In this document: positions 1 to 8,567 of the stretch, one piece after another | Layout of the letters: each line of letters starts with the position of its first letter | How positions within the stretch are numbered: the stretch's first letter is position 1 | Assembly (NCBI RefSeq): GCF_044465595.1 | Contig: NZ_JBITLV010000003.1 | Span: 434,001 to 498,000 of the forward strand | From: Spongisporangium articulatum | GTDB taxonomy: Bacteria; Actinomycetota; Actinomycetes; Actinomycetales; Kineosporiaceae | DNA: 64,000 bases | Direction of reading: 5' to 3' | Position numbers and translations under genes: made by a program | Notes under the pieces: model-generated | Told to the model about the DNA's origin: nothing | What the model saw: the letters and a program-made list of their open reading frames with translations, nothing else | Databases searched by the model: none

Positions 1-1233
1 GGCCAGGCCGTACTCCACGCCGTTGGCCCAGGCCAGCGCCTTCTCCTCGTCGTCGAAGCGCTGCACGGTGATGACCGGGCCGAACACCTCGTTCTGGATG
101 ATCTCGTCGCTCTGCTGCAGGCCGGAGACGACGGTCGGCTGCCAGAAGAAGCCCCCGCCCAGCTCGGACACCCGCTGCCCGCCGGCGTCGACGCTGGCGT
201 TGTCCGGCAGCCGGTCGATGAACCCGGACACCCGCTCCAGCTGGTTGGCGCTGTTCACGGGGCCGAGCAGGGCGTCCTCGTTGTCGGGCAGCCCGACCAC
301 GGCGTCGCGGGCCTGCTGGGCCAGCGCGGCGACGAAGTCGTCGTGGACGCCGGGGCCGGCCAGCACGCGGGTGGCGGCGGTGCAGTCCTGGCCGGCGTTG
401 AAGTAGCCCGCCACGGCGATCGCCTCGGCGGCGGCCTCGACGTCGGCGTCGTCGAACACGATCACCGGCGCCTTGCCGCCCAGCTCGAGGTGCACCCGCT
501 TCACGTCGGCCGCCGCGGCGCCCGCGACCTCCATGCCGGCCCGCACGGACCCGGTGATGGCCACCATCTGCGCCGCCTTGTCGCTGACCAGCGCCCGGCC
601 CGTGTCCCGGTCGCCGGTGATCACGTTGAACACGCCCGGCGGCAGGAACTCGGCGCAGATCTCGGCCAGCAGGAGGGTCGTCTCGGGGGTGGTGTCACTC
701 GGCTTCAGGACGACGGTGTTGCCCGCCGCGATCGCCGGTGCGAACTTCCAGACCGCCATCATCATCGGGTAGTTCCAGGGCGTGACCTGGCCGATGACGC
801 CGATCGGCTCGCGCCGGATCCAGCTGGTGTGCCCGGCCATGTACTCCCCCGCCGCGCGCCCCTCGAGCACGCGCGCCGCGCCGGCGAAGAACCGGATCTG
901 GTCGACCATCGGCGGGATCTCCTCGCTCGCGGTGAGCGCGAACGGCTTCCCGGTGTTGGCCGCCTCCAGCGTGATCAGGTCGTCGGCGCGGGCCTCGATC
1001 GCATCCGCGATCTTCAGCAACGCCTTCTGCCGTTCCGCGGGCGTGGTCTGACCCCAGCCCTCGAAGGCCGCCGACGCCGCGGCGTAGGCCGCGCTCACGT
1101 CGTCCGGGCCCGAGACGGGCGCTTGGGCGACCACCGCGCCGGACGACGGGTCGACGACGTCACTCGTGGCGCCCGCGCGAGCCTCGACGTACTCGCCGTT
1201 GACGAAGTTCTTCAGAACACGGAGGCTGCTCAT
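1..1233 (-). CDS. Aldehyde dehydrogenase, gamma-aminobutyraldehyde type (3' end outside the window)
   Basis: NAD(P)-dependent oxidation of an aldehyde to its acid, probably an aminoaldehyde from diamine breakdown. The 411 codons present begin at ATG (MSSLRVLKNFVNG) and stop at the window edge. The family is about 475 residues, so roughly 65 C-terminal residues are missing. Visible motifs are the cofactor loop VTPWNYP, LELGGKAP with the general-base glutamate, and the nucleophile in GQDCTAATR. It is divergent from the Lrp-aminotransferase-oxidase operon, which suggests one pathway: an amine is oxidised or transaminated to an aldehyde that this enzyme oxidises. Family is certain; substrate is inferred from context. 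Confidence 0.93.
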   Translation of the reverse strand, partial: MSSLRVLKNFVNGEYVEARAGATSDVVDPSSGAVVAQAPVSGPDDVSAAYAAASAAFEGWGQTTPAERQKALLKIADAIEARADDLITLEAANTGKPFALTASEEIPPMVDQIRFFAGAARVLEGRAAGEYMAGHTSWIRREPIGVIGQVTPWNYPMMMAVWKFAPAIAAGNTVVLKPSDTTPETTLLLAEICAEFLPPGVFNVITGDRDTGRALVSDKAAQMVAITGSVRAGMEVAGAAAADVKRVHLELGGKAPVIVFDDADVEAAAEAIAVAGYFNAGQDCTAATRVLAGPGVHDDFVAALAQQARDAVVGLPDNEDALLGPVNSANQLERVSGFIDRLPDNASVDAGGQRVSELGGGFFWQPTVVSGLQQSDEIIQNEVFGPVITVQRFDDEEKALAWANGVEYGLA

Positions 1234-1259
1234 GACGAAACCCTACGCCGACTGATTCC

Positions 1260-1272
1260 GTGCTGGAAGCAC
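1260..1272. promoter_or_regulatory. Candidate Lrp operator in the divergent aldehyde dehydrogenase / lrp spacer
   Basis: GTGCT-GGA-AGCAC is a perfect 5-3-5 inverted repeat in the 93-base divergent spacer between the dehydrogenase ATG and the regulator GTG. Lrp/AsnC proteins commonly bind short dyads beside their own gene. The match is short, so the assignment is tentative. Confidence 0.3.
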
Positions 1273-1326
1273 TTCCGGACGACGAAATCACTTGCACGGC
1301 GCCCTGGTGAGCGCCACCATCGAGAC

Positions 1327-1806
1327 GTGGCGACTCGATCGAACCGGCAGCGCACGGCGCAGGTGCTCGACGAGACCTCGAAACGGATCATCGAACAGCT
1401 GCAGGAGGACGGCCGGCGCCCGTACGCGGCCATCGGCAAGGCCGTCGGCCTCTCGGAAGCGGCGGTCCGGCAACGGGTTCAGCGCCTGCTGGACACCGGG
1501 GTCATGCAGATCGTCGCCGTCACCGATCCGCTGCAGGTCGGGTTCTCCCGGCAGGCCATGATCGGTATCGAGGTGGAGGGCGACATCGCCGCGGTCGCCG
1601 ACGAGCTCGCCTCGTTCGCCGAGGTCGACTACGTCGTGGTCACCGCAGGCTCCTTCGACCTGCTGGTCGAGGTGGTCTGTGAGGACGACGACCACCTCCT
1701 CGAGCTGGTCAGTTCCAAGATCCGCGGGCTGGCCGGCGTCCGGCGGACGGAGACGTTCGTCTACCTGAAACTCCGCAAACAGCTCTACAACTGGGGTACC
1801 CGATGA
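1327..1806 (+). CDS. Lrp/AsnC family transcriptional regulator
   Basis: Small DNA-binding regulator of amino-acid or amine metabolism, about 159 residues. The N-terminal helix-turn-helix covers LSEAAVRQRVQRLL; the rest is the RAM ligand-binding domain, with SFDLLVEVVCEDDDHL typical of that fold. The GTG start gives the usual family length; the frame is open further upstream but without Lrp-like sequence. Its stop overlaps the next ATG (ATGA), so it is translationally coupled to the aminotransferase. It probably controls this operon and the divergent dehydrogenase in response to a substrate amine or amino acid. The effector is unknown. Confidence 0.9.
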   Translation: MATRSNRQRTAQVLDETSKRIIEQLQEDGRRPYAAIGKAVGLSEAAVRQRVQRLLDTGVMQIVAVTDPLQVGFSRQAMIGIEVEGDIAAVADELASFAEVDYVVVTAGSFDLLVEVVCEDDDHLLELVSSKIRGLAGVRRTETFVYLKLRKQLYNWGTR

Positions 1807-3164
1807 CCATGCAAGACGCAGCGCGCGACCACCTCTGGATGCACTTCACCCGGCACTCGACGTTCGAGGAGGGCGGGCACGTCCCCGTCATCACGCGCGG
1901 CGAGGGCGCCTACATCTGGGACGACGGGGGCAAGCGCTACCTGGACGGGCTGGCCGGGCTGTTCGTCGTCCAGGTCGGTCACGGGCGGCAGGAACTGGCC
2001 GACGCCGCCGCCGTGCAGGCCCGCGAGCTCGCGTTCTTCCCGCTGTGGTCCTACGCCCACCCCCGCGCGATCGAGCTGGCCGACCGGCTGGCCTCCTACG
2101 CGCCGGGCGACCTGAACCGGGTCTTCTTCACCACCGGCGGCGGCGAGGCCGTCGAGACCGCGTGGAAGCTGGCCAAGCAGTACTGGAAGCTGATGGGCCG
2201 CCCGACCAAACACAAGGTCATCTCCCGGTCCATCGCGTACCACGGCACGCCGCAGGGCGCGCTGTCCATCACGGGCATCCCCGACGCGAAGATCCCGTTC
2301 GAGCCGCTGGTCCCGGGGACCTTCAAGGTGCCGAACACCAACCAGTACCGGGCGCCCGTCGAGCTGCGCGACGACCCCAAACGGTTCGGCCGCTGGGCCG
2401 CCGACCGCATCGCCGAGGCCATCGAGTTCGAGGGCCCGGACTCGGTCGCCGCAGTCTTCCTGGAGCCGGTGCAGAACTCGGGCGGCTGTTTCCCGCCGCC
2501 GCCCGGTTACTTCGAACGGGTCCGCGAGATCTGCGACGAGTACGACGTGCTGCTGGTCTCGGACGAGGTGATCTGTGCGTTCGGCCGGATCGGGGACATG
2601 TTCGCCTGCAACGACTTCGGCTACGTGCCCGACATCATCACCTGCGCCAAGGGGATGACCAGCGGGTACTCCCCGATCGGCGCGATGATCGCCAGCGACC
2701 GGCTGTTCGAGCCGTTCCGGAAGGGCACCACGTACTTCCCGCACGGCTACACCTTCGGCGGGCATCCCGTCTCGGCCGCGGTCGCGATGGCCAACCTCGA
2801 CATCTTCGAGCGCGAGGGCCTCAACCAGCACGTGCACGACAACGCCCCCGCGTTCCGGGCCACGCTGGAGAAGCTGCTGGACCTGCCGATCGTCGGCGAC
2901 GTGCGCGGCGAGGGGTACTTCTACGGGCTCGAACTGGTCAAGGACAAGGCCACCCGGGAGACGTTCGACGACGACGAGTCCGAGCGCCTGCTGCGGGGTT
3001 TCCTGTCCAAGGCCCTCTTCGACGCCGGCCTGTACTGCCGCGCCGACGACCGGGGCGACCCGGTCATCCAGCTGGCCCCGCCGCTGATCATCGGGCAGCC
3101 CGAGTTCGACGAGATCGAGGGCATCCTGCGCAGCGTGCTCACCGAGGCCTGGAGCCACCTCTGA
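1803..3164 (+). CDS. Class III PLP-dependent aminotransferase (omega-amino / polyamine type)
   Basis: Cytosolic transaminase moving a terminal amino group to a keto acid, 453 residues, full length. Class III features are TTGGGEAVETAWKLA (phosphate binding), the PLP-contact region LLVSDEVICAFGRIG, and ITCAKGMTSGYSPIGA with the Schiff-base lysine. It lies second in an operon, coupled to the Lrp gene upstream and followed by a PPOX-fold gene and an FAD amine oxidase. That setting fits putrescine, cadaverine or beta-alanine-type catabolism. The family assignment is secure; the amine donor is inferred. Confidence 0.93.
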   Translation: MTMQDAARDHLWMHFTRHSTFEEGGHVPVITRGEGAYIWDDGGKRYLDGLAGLFVVQVGHGRQELADAAAVQARELAFFPLWSYAHPRAIELADRLASYAPGDLNRVFFTTGGGEAVETAWKLAKQYWKLMGRPTKHKVISRSIAYHGTPQGALSITGIPDAKIPFEPLVPGTFKVPNTNQYRAPVELRDDPKRFGRWAADRIAEAIEFEGPDSVAAVFLEPVQNSGGCFPPPPGYFERVREICDEYDVLLVSDEVICAFGRIGDMFACNDFGYVPDIITCAKGMTSGYSPIGAMIASDRLFEPFRKGTTYFPHGYTFGGHPVSAAVAMANLDIFEREGLNQHVHDNAPAFRATLEKLLDLPIVGDVRGEGYFYGLELVKDKATRETFDDDESERLLRGFLSKALFDAGLYCRADDRGDPVIQLAPPLIIGQPEFDEIEGILRSVLTEAWSHL

Positions 3165-3811
3165 GCGGCGCGCCGGACACCCGGGTCCGGCGGGCCGCCG
3201 AGAAACAGGTCACCGAACGCGCCGCGCTCGACGCGCTGCTCGACACCGCGCTCGTGGCCCACGTCGCGGTGGTCGACGACGGCTGGCCCCTGGTGGTGCC
3301 GACCGGTTTCGCGCGGGACGGCGACCGCCTGCTCCTGCACGGATCGACCGGTTCGCGGGCCTTCCGGGCGCTCGCCACGGGCGCGCCGACCTGCGTCACC
3401 GTGACCGTCCTCGACGGTCTGGTGCTGGCCCGCAGCCAGTTCGAGTCGTCGATGAACTACCGGTCGGCGATGGTGCTCGGGCGCTGCTCGGTCCTGGAGG
3501 GCGACGCGAAGGAGGCCGGGCTGCAGGCGATCTCGGCCGGCCTGCTGCCGGGGGTGGACTGGCAGCGCCCGCCCACCCGCAAGGAGTCGGCCGCCACCCT
3601 GCTGCTGGAGCTGCCGCTGGCCGAGTGGTCGCTGAAGGTCTCGGCCAAGGTCGGGCCCGACGACGAGCCCGACGACGTCGCCCGGCCGGTCTGGGCGGGG
3701 ATCGTTCCGCTGGAACATGTCTGGGGCTCCCCCGTCCCGGCGCCCGACCTGCCGGCCGGCGTCGATCCCACCGCTCCGCCGGCCATCGGTACGTGGCCGC
3801 CCCGCGCATGA
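3161..3811 (+). CDS. Pyridoxamine 5'-phosphate oxidase-fold (split-barrel) protein with apparent CTG start
   Basis: Flavin- or F420-binding split-barrel protein of about 216 residues. It includes TRVRRAAEKQVTERAALDALLD, a typical N-terminus of one actinobacterial PPOX subgroup, and SSMNYRSAMVLGRCSVLEG. No ATG, GTG or TTG precedes this conserved N-terminus in frame. The best start is a CTG overlapping the aminotransferase stop, with GGAG six bases upstream. The only other in-frame candidate nearby is another CTG, at 3149. The gene ends in an ATGA overlap with the oxidase gene. Role in the amine pathway is unknown; it may handle the PLP or flavin cofactors of its neighbours. Confidence 0.82.
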   Translation: MSGAPDTRVRRAAEKQVTERAALDALLDTALVAHVAVVDDGWPLVVPTGFARDGDRLLLHGSTGSRAFRALATGAPTCVTVTVLDGLVLARSQFESSMNYRSAMVLGRCSVLEGDAKEAGLQAISAGLLPGVDWQRPPTRKESAATLLLELPLAEWSLKVSAKVGPDDEPDDVARPVWAGIVPLEHVWGSPVPAPDLPAGVDPTAPPAIGTWPPRA

Positions 3812-5202
3812 GCCATCGGGGGCTGTCGCTCTGGTTCGACCAGGTCGCCGAGGACGGCGACCCGCTGCGACCGCGCCGGCCGCTCGACGGCGACTTCGAC
3901 GCCGACGTGTGCATCGTCGGCGGCGGCCTGACCGGGCTGTGGACGGCCTACTACCTGGCCCGGGCGCGCCCCGACCTGCGGATCGTCGTCCTGGAGGCGC
4001 GGATCGCCGGGTTCGGGGCCAGCGGCCGCAACGGCGGGTGGTGCTCGGCGTTGTTCCCGGTCACCACCGGCGCGCTGGTGCGCCGGTACGGGGCCGAGGC
4101 CGCGCTGGCCATGCGTGCGGCGATGAACGACACCGTGCGCGAGGTCGGGGACGTGGCCGCGGCCGAGGAGATCGCCTGCGACTACCGGCGCGGCGGCACG
4201 CTCTACCTGGCCCGGACCACGGTGCAGCGCGACCGGGCCCGGGCCGGCGTCGAGGACGACGAGGCGCTCGGGAGTCCCGACGGGCTGACCTGGCTCTCGG
4301 CCACCGAGGCGGCCGAACAGGTCGGCGTGGCGGGCGTTCTCGGCGCCGCGTACACGCCGCACTGCGCCCGCCTGCAGCCCGCGCGGCTGGTGCGCGGCCT
4401 GGCCCGGGTGGTCGAGGGCCGCGGGGTGTCGCTGTTCGAGGAGTCGCCGGCGTTGCGCCTGGAGCCGGGCCGGGCCGTCACGTCGACCGGGACCGTCCAC
4501 GCGAAGGTCGTGGTGCGGGCGACCGAGGCGTGGACGGCGCGGCTGCCCGGCAGCCGGCGCGACGTCGTCCCGGTGTACTCCCTGATGGTCGCCACCCGGC
4601 CCCTACCGCAGTCGTTCTGGGACGTCGCCGGGCTGGCGCGCGGGCAGACGTTCACCGACGAGCGGCACCTGATCATCTACGGGCAGCGCACCGCGGACGA
4701 CCGGCTGGCCTTCGGCGGCCGGGGCGCGCCCTACCACTTCGGTTCGACCATCGCGCCGGCGAACGACCGCTCGGAGCGGGTCTTCGCCAAACTCCGTCTG
4801 ACGCTGCGGGAGCTGTTCCCCGGGTTGTCACGCGACGACTTCACGCACGCCTGGGGTGGCCCGCTGGGCATCCCCCGGGACTGGCACGCCAGCGTCGGGC
4901 TCGACCCCGCGACCGGCCTGGCCTGGGCCGGCGGCTACGTGGGCGACGGCCTGGCCACGACCAATCTGGCCGGGCGCACGCTGCGCGACCTGTCCCTGCG
5001 GCAGTTGGGCCTGGGGGCCGAGACCTCGTTGACGACGCTGCCGTGGGTCGATCACCGTTCCCCGCAGTGGGAACCGGAGCCCCTGCGCTGGCTCGGCGTG
5101 AACGCCGGGCTGCTGGCCATGTCGACCGCCGACGCCGAGGAACGGCTGACCCGCCACCCGTCCGTCACCGCCCGCCTGCTCGCCCCGCTGCTGGGGCACT
5201 AG
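3808..5202 (+). CDS. FAD-dependent amine oxidoreductase, DAO family (PuuB-like)
   Basis: Flavoenzyme of 464 residues that oxidises an amine or glutamylated amine. The N-terminal Rossmann motif is VCIVGGGLTGLWTAYYLA, followed by the aspartate/glutamate partner in VVLEA and GASGRNGGWCSA, a signature of gamma-glutamylputrescine oxidase-like proteins. A C-terminal FAD motif lies near GYVGDGLATTNLAGRTL. The ATG overlaps the preceding stop, so it is the last gene of the coupled operon. With the aminotransferase and aldehyde dehydrogenase it would form an amine-to-aldehyde-to-acid route. No glutamylpolyamine synthetase is visible here, so the exact substrate remains open. Confidence 0.87.
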   Translation: MSHRGLSLWFDQVAEDGDPLRPRRPLDGDFDADVCIVGGGLTGLWTAYYLARARPDLRIVVLEARIAGFGASGRNGGWCSALFPVTTGALVRRYGAEAALAMRAAMNDTVREVGDVAAAEEIACDYRRGGTLYLARTTVQRDRARAGVEDDEALGSPDGLTWLSATEAAEQVGVAGVLGAAYTPHCARLQPARLVRGLARVVEGRGVSLFEESPALRLEPGRAVTSTGTVHAKVVVRATEAWTARLPGSRRDVVPVYSLMVATRPLPQSFWDVAGLARGQTFTDERHLIIYGQRTADDRLAFGGRGAPYHFGSTIAPANDRSERVFAKLRLTLRELFPGLSRDDFTHAWGGPLGIPRDWHASVGLDPATGLAWAGGYVGDGLATTNLAGRTLRDLSLRQLGLGAETSLTTLPWVDHRSPQWEPEPLRWLGVNAGLLAMSTADAEERLTRHPSVTARLLAPLLGH

Positions 5203-6314
5203 AGGTAGAGGCCGACCTCGGCGGGTGGGGCGTCGACGCGGACCGGGCCACCGCGACCGGCGGCGGCGAACAGCTCGGCCAGGGTGGCGCCGTCCGGACC
5301 GATCAGACCGGCCGGTGCCTGAACCCCGTGCCCGGCCAGCCATTCCCGCGCCTCGACCGGCGGCAGCGCGCCGACCTCGACCGACGCCAGCGCACGGCCC
5401 GGGCGGGTCACGGCGGGGTGCAGGGCGGCCAGCGGCTCGTTGGTGGTGATGGCCACCAGCACGTTGCGACCCTGGCCGAGCAGCCCGTCGGTCAGGTTCA
5501 GCAGGCGTGAGAGTTGCTGCCCGGTCGTGGACTTCGCCTCGGACCGGATCAGCTCGTCGCAGTCCTCCAGGAGCAGCAACCGCCACGGACGGTGCGGTTC
5601 GTCCTCGTACTCGTCGTCCTCGCCCAGCACCACGTCCAGCAAATACGAGGGCTTCTCGAAGAGCCGGTCGGGGTCGAGCACGCAGTCGACGGCGCACCAG
5701 TCCCGCCACTCCCGGGCCAGGCTGCGGAGCAGGGTGCTCTTCCCGGTCCCTGGTGCGCCGTGCAGGAGCAGCAGCCGCCCCCTCACGTCGTCCGGGCGCA
5801 GCCCCATCAGCGGGTCCAGCGCGGCCGCCACCCGGCCCGCGTAGTTGCCCCGAACGTCGGACCAGGCCGGTGCCCCGACGACCCGGTGCGTCCGCCGGGC
5901 GCAGTCTTCACGCAGATGCCAGAAGCCCACCGGCACCTCGTCGGGGTCGGGCGGGGCGGGCAGGGCGTCGCGGACCGCGGAAGCCATGACGTCGCGGGCC
6001 AGTTCGACCCGGGCCGCAGTCACCGACAGGTGCGTCGTACCGTCCCGCCAGCGCCGCACGCGCAGCGACCACTCGGCCCCCCGTACGAGGCGGCAGCGGC
6101 GGCTCTCGGCCGTGGTCTCCCGGACCACCCGGTGCGGCCAGTCGCGCGCGTCCGGCAGGCAGGGCTCGGTCTGGGGGACGTCGTCCAGTTCCCGCTGCCG
6201 GGCGAACGGTTCGCGCCCGGCCGTGAACGGTTCGAGGAACAGCAGTTCGAGCACGTCCTCCGGGTCGTCGGTCGACCGCAGGCCAGGGACGGCGAGCAGC
6301 GGCGTGGTGATCAC
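5199..6314 (-). CDS. AAA family ATPase coupled to the EAL gene
   Basis: ATPase of 371 residues. Residues 1-190 are an actinobacterial domain without a function I recognise. The ATPase core has Walker A GAPGTGKST, Walker B RLLLLEDCDELI, a sensor-1-like ITTNEPL, and an arginine-rich PAVTRPGRALASVEV resembling BCS1/CbbX-type AAA proteins. The GTG start sits in a GTGA overlap with the stop of the upstream GAF-EAL gene, so translation is coupled. The last four bases also overlap the convergent oxidase gene. A remodelling or chaperone role linked to cyclic-di-GMP signalling is plausible but unproven. Confidence 0.8.
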   Translation of the reverse strand: MITTPLLAVPGLRSTDDPEDVLELLFLEPFTAGREPFARQRELDDVPQTEPCLPDARDWPHRVVRETTAESRRCRLVRGAEWSLRVRRWRDGTTHLSVTAARVELARDVMASAVRDALPAPPDPDEVPVGFWHLREDCARRTHRVVGAPAWSDVRGNYAGRVAAALDPLMGLRPDDVRGRLLLLHGAPGTGKSTLLRSLAREWRDWCAVDCVLDPDRLFEKPSYLLDVVLGEDDEYEDEPHRPWRLLLLEDCDELIRSEAKSTTGQQLSRLLNLTDGLLGQGRNVLVAITTNEPLAALHPAVTRPGRALASVEVGALPPVEAREWLAGHGVQAPAGLIGPDGATLAELFAAAGRGGPVRVDAPPAEVGLYL

Positions 6315-7522
6315 GTCCGCAGTGTCGCGTCCCGAGGTCGTTCCTCGCCAAGCATTTTCCGCGCCGGGGCCAGCTGGTCGGGGGCCACGGGGGCACCGAA
6401 GAACCAGCCCTGCCCGTAGTCCACACCCAGGGTGGCGAGCGCGTCGGCGTCCTGCCGGGTCTCGACCCCCTCGGCGACCACCTTGGCGCCGGAGTCGTGA
6501 CCGAACCGGACCATCGACGAGACCAGCGCCTGGAGAACGGGATCCGCGTGCACGCCGGCCACGATCGTGCGGTCCAGCTTGATCACGTCCGGGGCGGTCA
6601 GGACGATGTGGCGCAGCGACGAGAAGCCCGACCCGACGTCGTCGATGGCCAACCGCGCCGCCTGACCGCGCAACCCGCCCAGGGCCGCGCGCAGCGTGTC
6701 GTAGTCCTCGACGGCCTCGTGCTCGGTCAGTTCCAGCACCACCCGGTCCAGCGGAGCCTCGGCCAGCAGCGCGAGGCACTCGGGCGTGACGAGCGTGCGC
6801 GGCGAGACGTTCATCGCCAGGTAACCGGTCAGGCCGTCGAGGTAGCGCATCGCGCTGGCCAGGGCCATCCGCTCCAGCCCGTGCCCGAGGCCGACCTCGT
6901 GCGCCTCCGCGAAGACGACGTCCGGTGTCCGGTCCCAGGCCGGCGGGAACCGGCTGAGCGCCTCGGCCCCGACCCGCCGGCCGTCGGCCAGGTCGACGAT
7001 CGGCTGCAGGACGACGACCGGACCGCCCGCCGCGATCAGGGGTTCCAGCCGGGACCGGATCTCCTGGAGCCGCGCGGTCTCCACCACGTCCCGCTCGATC
7101 ACGATCGACGCCGCGTGGGCCAGCACCTCCAGCAACGCCCGGTCCTTCTCGGCCAGCTTCTTGTGCGGTTTCAGGCCGGCGGCGCAGAACGTCCCCCACA
7201 GGGTGCCGTCGGACAGGGTCACCGGGACCGACACGTAGCTGCGCAGGTGCGCCCAGCGCGGGCCGGGCAGCGACATCACCTCGGGGTGGGCGCGCAGGTC
7301 GGGGATCACCGGAGGCAGCTTCTCGTCCAGGATGTACTGGCACAGCGAAGTCTCACGCGGTGCGACGTGGCCGTCCCGGAAGACGGGCAGGGCCGACTCC
7401 ATCACCTGGATGTGCTGGTGCTGTTCGTCGAGCCGGCTCAGGAAGGCCAGGCTGAGGCCGAGGGCCCGGCGGGCGGTCCGCAGCAGCTCAGCCACCTGCG
7501 TCTCCGCCTGGGTCCGACTCAT
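6311..7522 (-). CDS. GAF-EAL protein, probable cyclic-di-GMP phosphodiesterase
   Basis: Cytosolic two-domain signalling protein of 403 residues. The N-terminal 160 residues form a GAF-like sensor (SYVSVPVTLSDGTLWGTFCAAG). The EAL domain has AEALSRF, the metal ligand in NVSPRTL, ELTEHE, IDDVGSGFSS, VIKLDR, VVAEGVET and GQGWFFGAP. The catalytic set looks complete, so active hydrolysis of cyclic-di-GMP is likely. No GGDEF domain or membrane segment is seen. It is the first gene of a two-gene operon with the AAA ATPase. The GAF ligand is unknown. Confidence 0.9.
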   Translation of the reverse strand: MSRTQAETQVAELLRTARRALGLSLAFLSRLDEQHQHIQVMESALPVFRDGHVAPRETSLCQYILDEKLPPVIPDLRAHPEVMSLPGPRWAHLRSYVSVPVTLSDGTLWGTFCAAGLKPHKKLAEKDRALLEVLAHAASIVIERDVVETARLQEIRSRLEPLIAAGGPVVVLQPIVDLADGRRVGAEALSRFPPAWDRTPDVVFAEAHEVGLGHGLERMALASAMRYLDGLTGYLAMNVSPRTLVTPECLALLAEAPLDRVVLELTEHEAVEDYDTLRAALGGLRGQAARLAIDDVGSGFSSLRHIVLTAPDVIKLDRTIVAGVHADPVLQALVSSMVRFGHDSGAKVVAEGVETRQDADALATLGVDYGQGWFFGAPVAPDQLAPARKMLGEERPRDATLRT

Positions 7523-7607
7523 GCGCGTTTCGTCGGACGGCACGCCGCCGGACTTGAGCCCCCACCTACGCTGGGGTGCGATCGACTCACACGGAGGGAT
7601 CCATCGG

Positions 7608-8558
7608 ATGATCACGGCTCGCGGGCTCGCCCGTACGTTCACGTCCCGCACGGGTCCGGTCGAGGCGGTGCGCGGTGTCGACCTGGATGTGGCCGCCGGG
7701 GAGATCGTCGGGTTCCTCGGCCCCAACGGCGCCGGGAAGACGACGACGCTGCGCATGCTCACCACGCTGATCGCCCCCACCGCCGGTGAGGCCACGGTCG
7801 CCGGGCACGACCTGCGCAAGGACCCGGTCGGCGTCCGGCGCAACATCGGGTACGTGGCGCAGGGCGGGATGACCCTGCCGCAGGCCATCGCCGGCGAGGA
7901 GTGCGTCGACCAGGCGCGGCTCTACGGGCTGTCGAAGGCCGAGGCCACCCGACGCGGGCAGGACCTGTTCGCGCAGCTCGACCTCGACGGGCTCTGGAAG
8001 CGCCAGTGCCAGTCGCTGTCCGGCGGACAGCGCCGCCGGCTCGACATCGTGATGGGCCTGGTCCACACCCCGCAGCTGATCTTCCTGGACGAGCCGACCA
8101 CCGGTCTCGACCCGCAGTCGCGGGCCAACCTCTGGGAGCACATCCGCGCCCTGCGCGGCGGCGGCACCACGGTCTTCCTGACCACCCACTACCTCGACGA
8201 GGCCGACGCCCTGTGCGACCGGATCCTCGTCATCGACGCCGGGCAGATCGTCGCCGAGGGCGCCCCCGAGGAGCTCAAGGCGCGGGTGTCCGGCGACGCG
8301 ATCACGCTGACCCTGACCGACCCGGCCCGCTCCGACGACGCCGTCGCCGTGCTGAAGAGCCTGACCGGTGCCGACGAACCGGCCCTGGAAGGTGAGCAAC
8401 TCGTCGTCCACGTCCCGAAGGGCGCAGCGGTCCTGCCCGGCCTGCTGCGCGATCTCGACGCGCGCGGGGTCGAACTGGCCGCCGTCGAGGTGCGGCGCCC
8501 CACCCTCGACGACGTCTTCCTGACCGTGACCGGGCGCTCGCTGCGCGACGAGAACTGA
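7608..8558 (+). CDS. ABC transporter ATP-binding protein, DrrA-type exporter
   Basis: ATPase subunit of a type-2 exporter, 316 residues. Walker A is GPNGAGKTTT, the signature LSGGQRRRLD, Walker B LIFLDEPTTGLD, and the switch histidine is in LTTHYLDEADALCD. The C-terminal 90 residues after the nucleotide-binding domain match the DrrA-like tail (RRPTLDDVFLTVTGRSLRDE). ATG was chosen because GGAGGG lies 9 bases upstream. The permease gene follows after 9 bases. Such pairs export antibiotics or lipids; the substrate cannot be read from sequence. Confidence 0.92.
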   Translation: MITARGLARTFTSRTGPVEAVRGVDLDVAAGEIVGFLGPNGAGKTTTLRMLTTLIAPTAGEATVAGHDLRKDPVGVRRNIGYVAQGGMTLPQAIAGEECVDQARLYGLSKAEATRRGQDLFAQLDLDGLWKRQCQSLSGGQRRRLDIVMGLVHTPQLIFLDEPTTGLDPQSRANLWEHIRALRGGGTTVFLTTHYLDEADALCDRILVIDAGQIVAEGAPEELKARVSGDAITLTLTDPARSDDAVAVLKSLTGADEPALEGEQLVVHVPKGAAVLPGLLRDLDARGVELAAVEVRRPTLDDVFLTVTGRSLRDEN

Positions 8559-8567
8559 GGAGCAGCA

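Noticed and set aside
343..1326. Long plus-strand reading frame ahead of the Lrp gene
   Set aside because: It is antisense to the aldehyde dehydrogenase and translates to Arg/His/Gly-rich sequence typical of GC-rich shadow frames.
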